A stretch of DNA of 24,791 nucleotides from Desulfatitalea sp. UBA4791 (GTDB taxonomy: Bacteria; Desulfobacterota; Desulfobacteria; Desulfobacterales; Desulfosarcinaceae): contig DHGT01000161.1 in the NCBI GenBank assembly GCA_002402905.1, positions 1 through 24,791 of the forward strand, written 5' to 3'. This document shows, in pieces, positions 22,728 to 24,791 of this stretch. The notes below the pieces were generated by a model. It had not been told where the DNA came from and did no database searches. It saw nothing but the letters and a program-made list of their open reading frames with translations. Position 1 is the stretch's first letter; every line of letters begins with the position of its first letter. Both the position numbers and the translations under genes were made by a program.

Positions 22728-23465
22728 CTATTGCTGCGACCCGAACACTTTCTTTAGGATGTCGGTCACCCGGGCCGCCGGATCGGTCCGGATCTTGGCC
22801 TCCTCCTGCGCCAGCATGACGAACAGGCCGTCCAATGCCTTGCCGGTCACATATTGATCCAGGTTGAAATCCATCAGGCTCTTGACAGGCAAGACTCGAA
22901 TCTTGTCCTCCAGAGTCTGGTAGTAGCGCGTCACCCCCACTTCCGCCATGGCATTGTGCACCAGCGGTTCGAAGCGCTGCCCCAGGGCATTGTAGGTCTT
23001 GTCCTTGAAGAAAAGGGTCGCCTCGTTCTCGCGGCCGTTCAGAATCTTCTTGGCATCGGCGAAGGTCATCTGTTTGATAGCGCCCACGAAAAGCGCCTTG
23101 GCCTCCGGCGCGGCGCGTTCGGCCGCACGGTTCATGCTCTGTTCAAAAGAGGTGACCTGCTCACCCATCCCCGCCATGCGCAGCACGTTTTCGACCTTGC
23201 GGACGTTTTCCGGCAGCGGAATCTTGATTTCCGGGTTGCTGTAATAGCCGTTGAGCTTGGAGGTGACATCCACCGCGTTTTCCGTTCCCACCCGGAGCGC
23301 CTCCTTGAGACCGGCGACAATATCGCTCTGGCCCAGGCCCTGGCTGGCTGGCAGTTCCCTTGCGACCTGTCCGAGCACACCGTCCATGCCGCCCTGGCAG
23401 GCAAAGACCGCCATTGCCAGCAGCAATGATACCACCGCACAATACGCCGCTTTTCGTCTGGACAT
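22728..23465 (-). CDS. DUF4197 family exported protein
   Basis: The product has 245 residues. AAGGA lies about seven bases before the ATG. An N-terminal Sec signal, SLLLAMAVFACQGG near residues 13-26, has a Cys that could be lipidated, although VFAC is a poor lipobox. The mature part has the family landmarks: SDIVAGLKEALRVGTENAV, IPLPENVRKVENVLRMAGMG, MNRAAERAAPEAKALF, KQMTFADAKKIL and YVTGKALDGLFVMLAQEE. Family members are periplasmic proteins of unknown function. The gene converges on the phosphatidyltransferase gene and lies 41 bases after the aldolase gene on the same strand. Confidence 0.9.
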   Translation of the reverse strand: MSRRKAAYCAVVSLLLAMAVFACQGGMDGVLGQVARELPASQGLGQSDIVAGLKEALRVGTENAVDVTSKLNGYYSNPEIKIPLPENVRKVENVLRMAGMGEQVTSFEQSMNRAAERAAPEAKALFVGAIKQMTFADAKKILNGRENEATLFFKDKTYNALGQRFEPLVHNAMAEVGVTRYYQTLEDKIRVLPVKSLMDFNLDQYVTGKALDGLFVMLAQEEAKIRTDPAARVTDILKKVFGSQQ

Positions 23466-23506
23466 GAAAGTTCCTTTCGTTTGATGATTCGTCCGCGATA
23501 GCGATC

Positions 23507-24283
23507 CTAAACGATCGTTTTCAGCTTGCTTCTTGCCTCCCGCAGGTCGGCCGACGCCTTTTTCACCATGAATCCGCTGTCCGTTCCCAACGTGACGAAC
23601 TGAAATCCCTGTTCAAGGTATCGTCGGGTAAATGCCGCACTCCAGGTATGAATCCCCACGGCCAGGCCATGCGCGCGGCAGGCCCTGAAGATGCGGTCGA
23701 CGGTCGCCACGTGGGCAGGATCGTCGTTGTCCCCCACCGGCGCCAGACCGATCGCCAAGGCCAGGTCGGCCGGGCCGATATAGATGCCATCCAGGCCGGG
23801 CGTCGTCACGATCTCCTCCAGGTTGTCGAGTCCCTGCCGGGTTTCGATCATGCCGATGCAGGCCACCTGCCGATTCGCTTCCGCGGCATAGCCCTCGCCG
23901 CCGTATAGCGCCGCGCGAATGGGGCCGAAAGAGCGCTGACCCTCGGGTGGGTAGCGGCAGGCCGAGACGGCTTGCAATGCCTCTTGCCGGTTGTTGACCA
24001 TCGGCACGATGACGCCGTAGGCGCCGGCGTCCAGCACCTTCATGATCGTGGCTGGGTCGTTCCAGGGCACGCGCACCAGCGGGGTGACGTCGGTGGTGGA
24101 CATCGCCGGCAGCATCTGTTTCAGGTCGTGATCGCCGATCATGCCGTGCTGCATATCGGCGCACAGCCAATCGAAGCCGAGGTGAGCCATGAGTTCGGCC
24201 GAATAGGCATTGCCGATGCTCAACCATCCGCCGATGGTCGGCCGTCCCTGCCGCCACGCCTCGAGCGCTTTGTTCGGTCTCAC
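23507..24283 (-). CDS. HpcH/HpaI-family aldolase (2-oxo acid aldolase type)
   Basis: I take the GTG at 24283 as start: AGGAGG lies seven bases before it, and the protein is then 258 residues, the usual length. The ATG at 24382 would add 33 residues of unrelated sequence. Key residues line up with HpaI: His46 (DMQHG, general base), Arg71 (VRVPW), Glu147 (GMIETRQG) and Asp173 (GPADLALAIG), the last two binding a divalent metal. The barrel also shows GAYGVIVPMVNN and YPPEGQRSFGP. Such enzymes reversibly cleave 4-hydroxy-2-oxo acids to pyruvate plus an aldehyde. The exact substrate cannot be read from the sequence, and the neighbours do not indicate a pathway. Confidence 0.92.
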   Translation of the reverse strand: MRPNKALEAWRQGRPTIGGWLSIGNAYSAELMAHLGFDWLCADMQHGMIGDHDLKQMLPAMSTTDVTPLVRVPWNDPATIMKVLDAGAYGVIVPMVNNRQEALQAVSACRYPPEGQRSFGPIRAALYGGEGYAAEANRQVACIGMIETRQGLDNLEEIVTTPGLDGIYIGPADLALAIGLAPVGDNDDPAHVATVDRIFRACRAHGLAVGIHTWSAAFTRRYLEQGFQFVTLGTDSGFMVKKASADLREARSKLKTIV

Positions 24284-24290
24284 CGGGTCA

Positions 24291-24296
24291 CCTCCT
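24291..24296 (-). promoter_or_regulatory. Ribosome binding site deciding the GTG start of the aldolase
   Basis: AGGAGG seven bases before GTG at 24283, with family similarity beginning just after it, fixes this start over the ATG at 24382. Confidence 0.8.
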
Positions 24297-24493
24297 GGTC
24301 CATAAGAGTCGATTGTGGATCGGGTAAACCAACGTCTGCCGACGGCAACGGGATAGGGCTCCGGCAGCGATGCTGCTGCCAAGAATCATTACCGTCCGGA
24401 CATCCATAGCAAAGCCGTATCGGCGAAGCAAGCCAAGCGTCGGAACGACCAGCGGCCATTGCACAATGGCGGGCAATGAATTATGGGAAAAAG

Positions 24494-24778
24494 ATGAACG
24501 AATCCAAGTCGGACATTCAAACCCTCGTCGATCGACTGGCAACGCTGCCCCAGGCCGAACACGGCATCGAGGCCCAGGCATTGGCTCTGCTCGTGCCGCT
24601 TCAGCGGGCCTTGGAAACGCATGACACGCCCGCCGTGGACCGGCACCAGGCCCGCCTGCGGGCCTTCTGGCTGCAACGCGTGCCATGGTGTTCGAGCCTG
24701 TCCAGGGAGCTCGAAAAGGTGTTGATCCAACTGGAAGAACTCGGCGGCACCCTGCCTGGCGGGGCCATCGGCGGGTAG
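24494..24778 (+). CDS. Small helical hypothetical protein
   Basis: The product has 94 residues from the ATG at 24494; an in-frame ATG at 24476 is an alternative, and neither has a strong ribosome site (GGGAAAAAG precedes 24494). The third codon positions are strongly G/C, like the neighbouring genes, which supports real coding. The sequence is charged and mostly alpha-helical, for example DIQTLVDRLATLPQ, LLVPLQRALETHD, RHQARLRAFWLQR and SRELEKVLIQLEEL. No family is recognised. It has no signal or membrane segment and diverges from the aldolase gene. An opposing frame (24389-24730, minus) lacks support. Confidence 0.6.
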   Translation: MNESKSDIQTLVDRLATLPQAEHGIEAQALALLVPLQRALETHDTPAVDRHQARLRAFWLQRVPWCSSLSRELEKVLIQLEELGGTLPGGAIGG

Positions 24779-24791
24779 GGTCCCAACCCGC
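24771..24791 (+). terminator. Inverted repeat after the hypothetical gene, cut by the window edge
   Basis: GCGGGT (24771-24776) pairs with ACCCGC (24786-24791), overlapping the stop codon of the small gene. Whether a U run follows cannot be seen. Confidence 0.3.

Noticed and set aside
24284..24382. Aldolase starting at the ATG at 24382
   Set aside because: The extension is not family-like and the GTG at 24283 has a strong ribosome site.
24389..24730. 113-codon minus-strand frame at the right end
   Set aside because: Third-position G/C bias favours the plus-strand gene, and no motif supports the minus frame.

Overview
Setting. The window looks like chromosome of a Desulfobacterota-type anaerobe, probably a sulfate reducer or syntroph of the Desulfosarcina kind. 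The reasons are a giant HdrA-like flavoprotein with a GltD-type insert, an HdrC/HdrB fusion with an in-frame UGA that I read as selenocysteine, a methylenetetrahydrofolate reductase in the same operon, and PAS-kinase/HTH-receiver signalling. The taxon is inferred from gene content only. No tRNA, rRNA or CRISPR array was seen. || Left part, about 1-10230: an Rhs (YD-repeat) island, almost all on the minus strand. A secreted, teneurin-like Rhs protein of 2253 residues (signal peptide, Ig-like repeats, NHL repeats, YD repeats, Rhs core, variable tip) is followed by a small TPR gene. Beyond it lie two displaced Rhs C-terminal tips. One still has a candidate immunity gene; the other appears to be cut by an IS66-family element whose 3' end begins the window. 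The two orphan tips share a roughly 45-residue hydrophobic pre-toxin segment but then diverge. Upstream of the big rhs gene is the N-terminal remnant of a transglutaminase-like membrane-anchored protein. The candidate immunity and TPR genes are visibly AT-rich compared with the rest. || Middle part, about 10678-20526: a minus-strand metabolic and signalling block. In transcription order it holds a three-PAS histidine kinase, an HTH-REC response regulator, metF, a selenocysteine-type HdrC-HdrB protein and an HdrA-GltD-HdrA flavoprotein. The likely picture is a soluble MetF-Hdr complex that couples methylene-/methyl-tetrahydrofolate chemistry to pyridine nucleotides, ferredoxin or thiol/disulfide carriers, possibly by flavin-based electron bifurcation and possibly under the adjacent two-component system. 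|| Right part, about 20530-24791: a palindrome-rich, MITE-like element, then a tandem-domain CDP-alcohol phosphatidyltransferase (plus strand), a DUF4197 exported protein (minus), an HpaI-type aldolase with a GTG start (minus), and a small helical hypothetical protein (plus). || The strongest novelty candidates are the selenocysteine codon with its SECIS-like hairpin in the hdrCB gene, the MetF-Hdr operon architecture, the orphan Rhs tip array, and two long palindromic elements.
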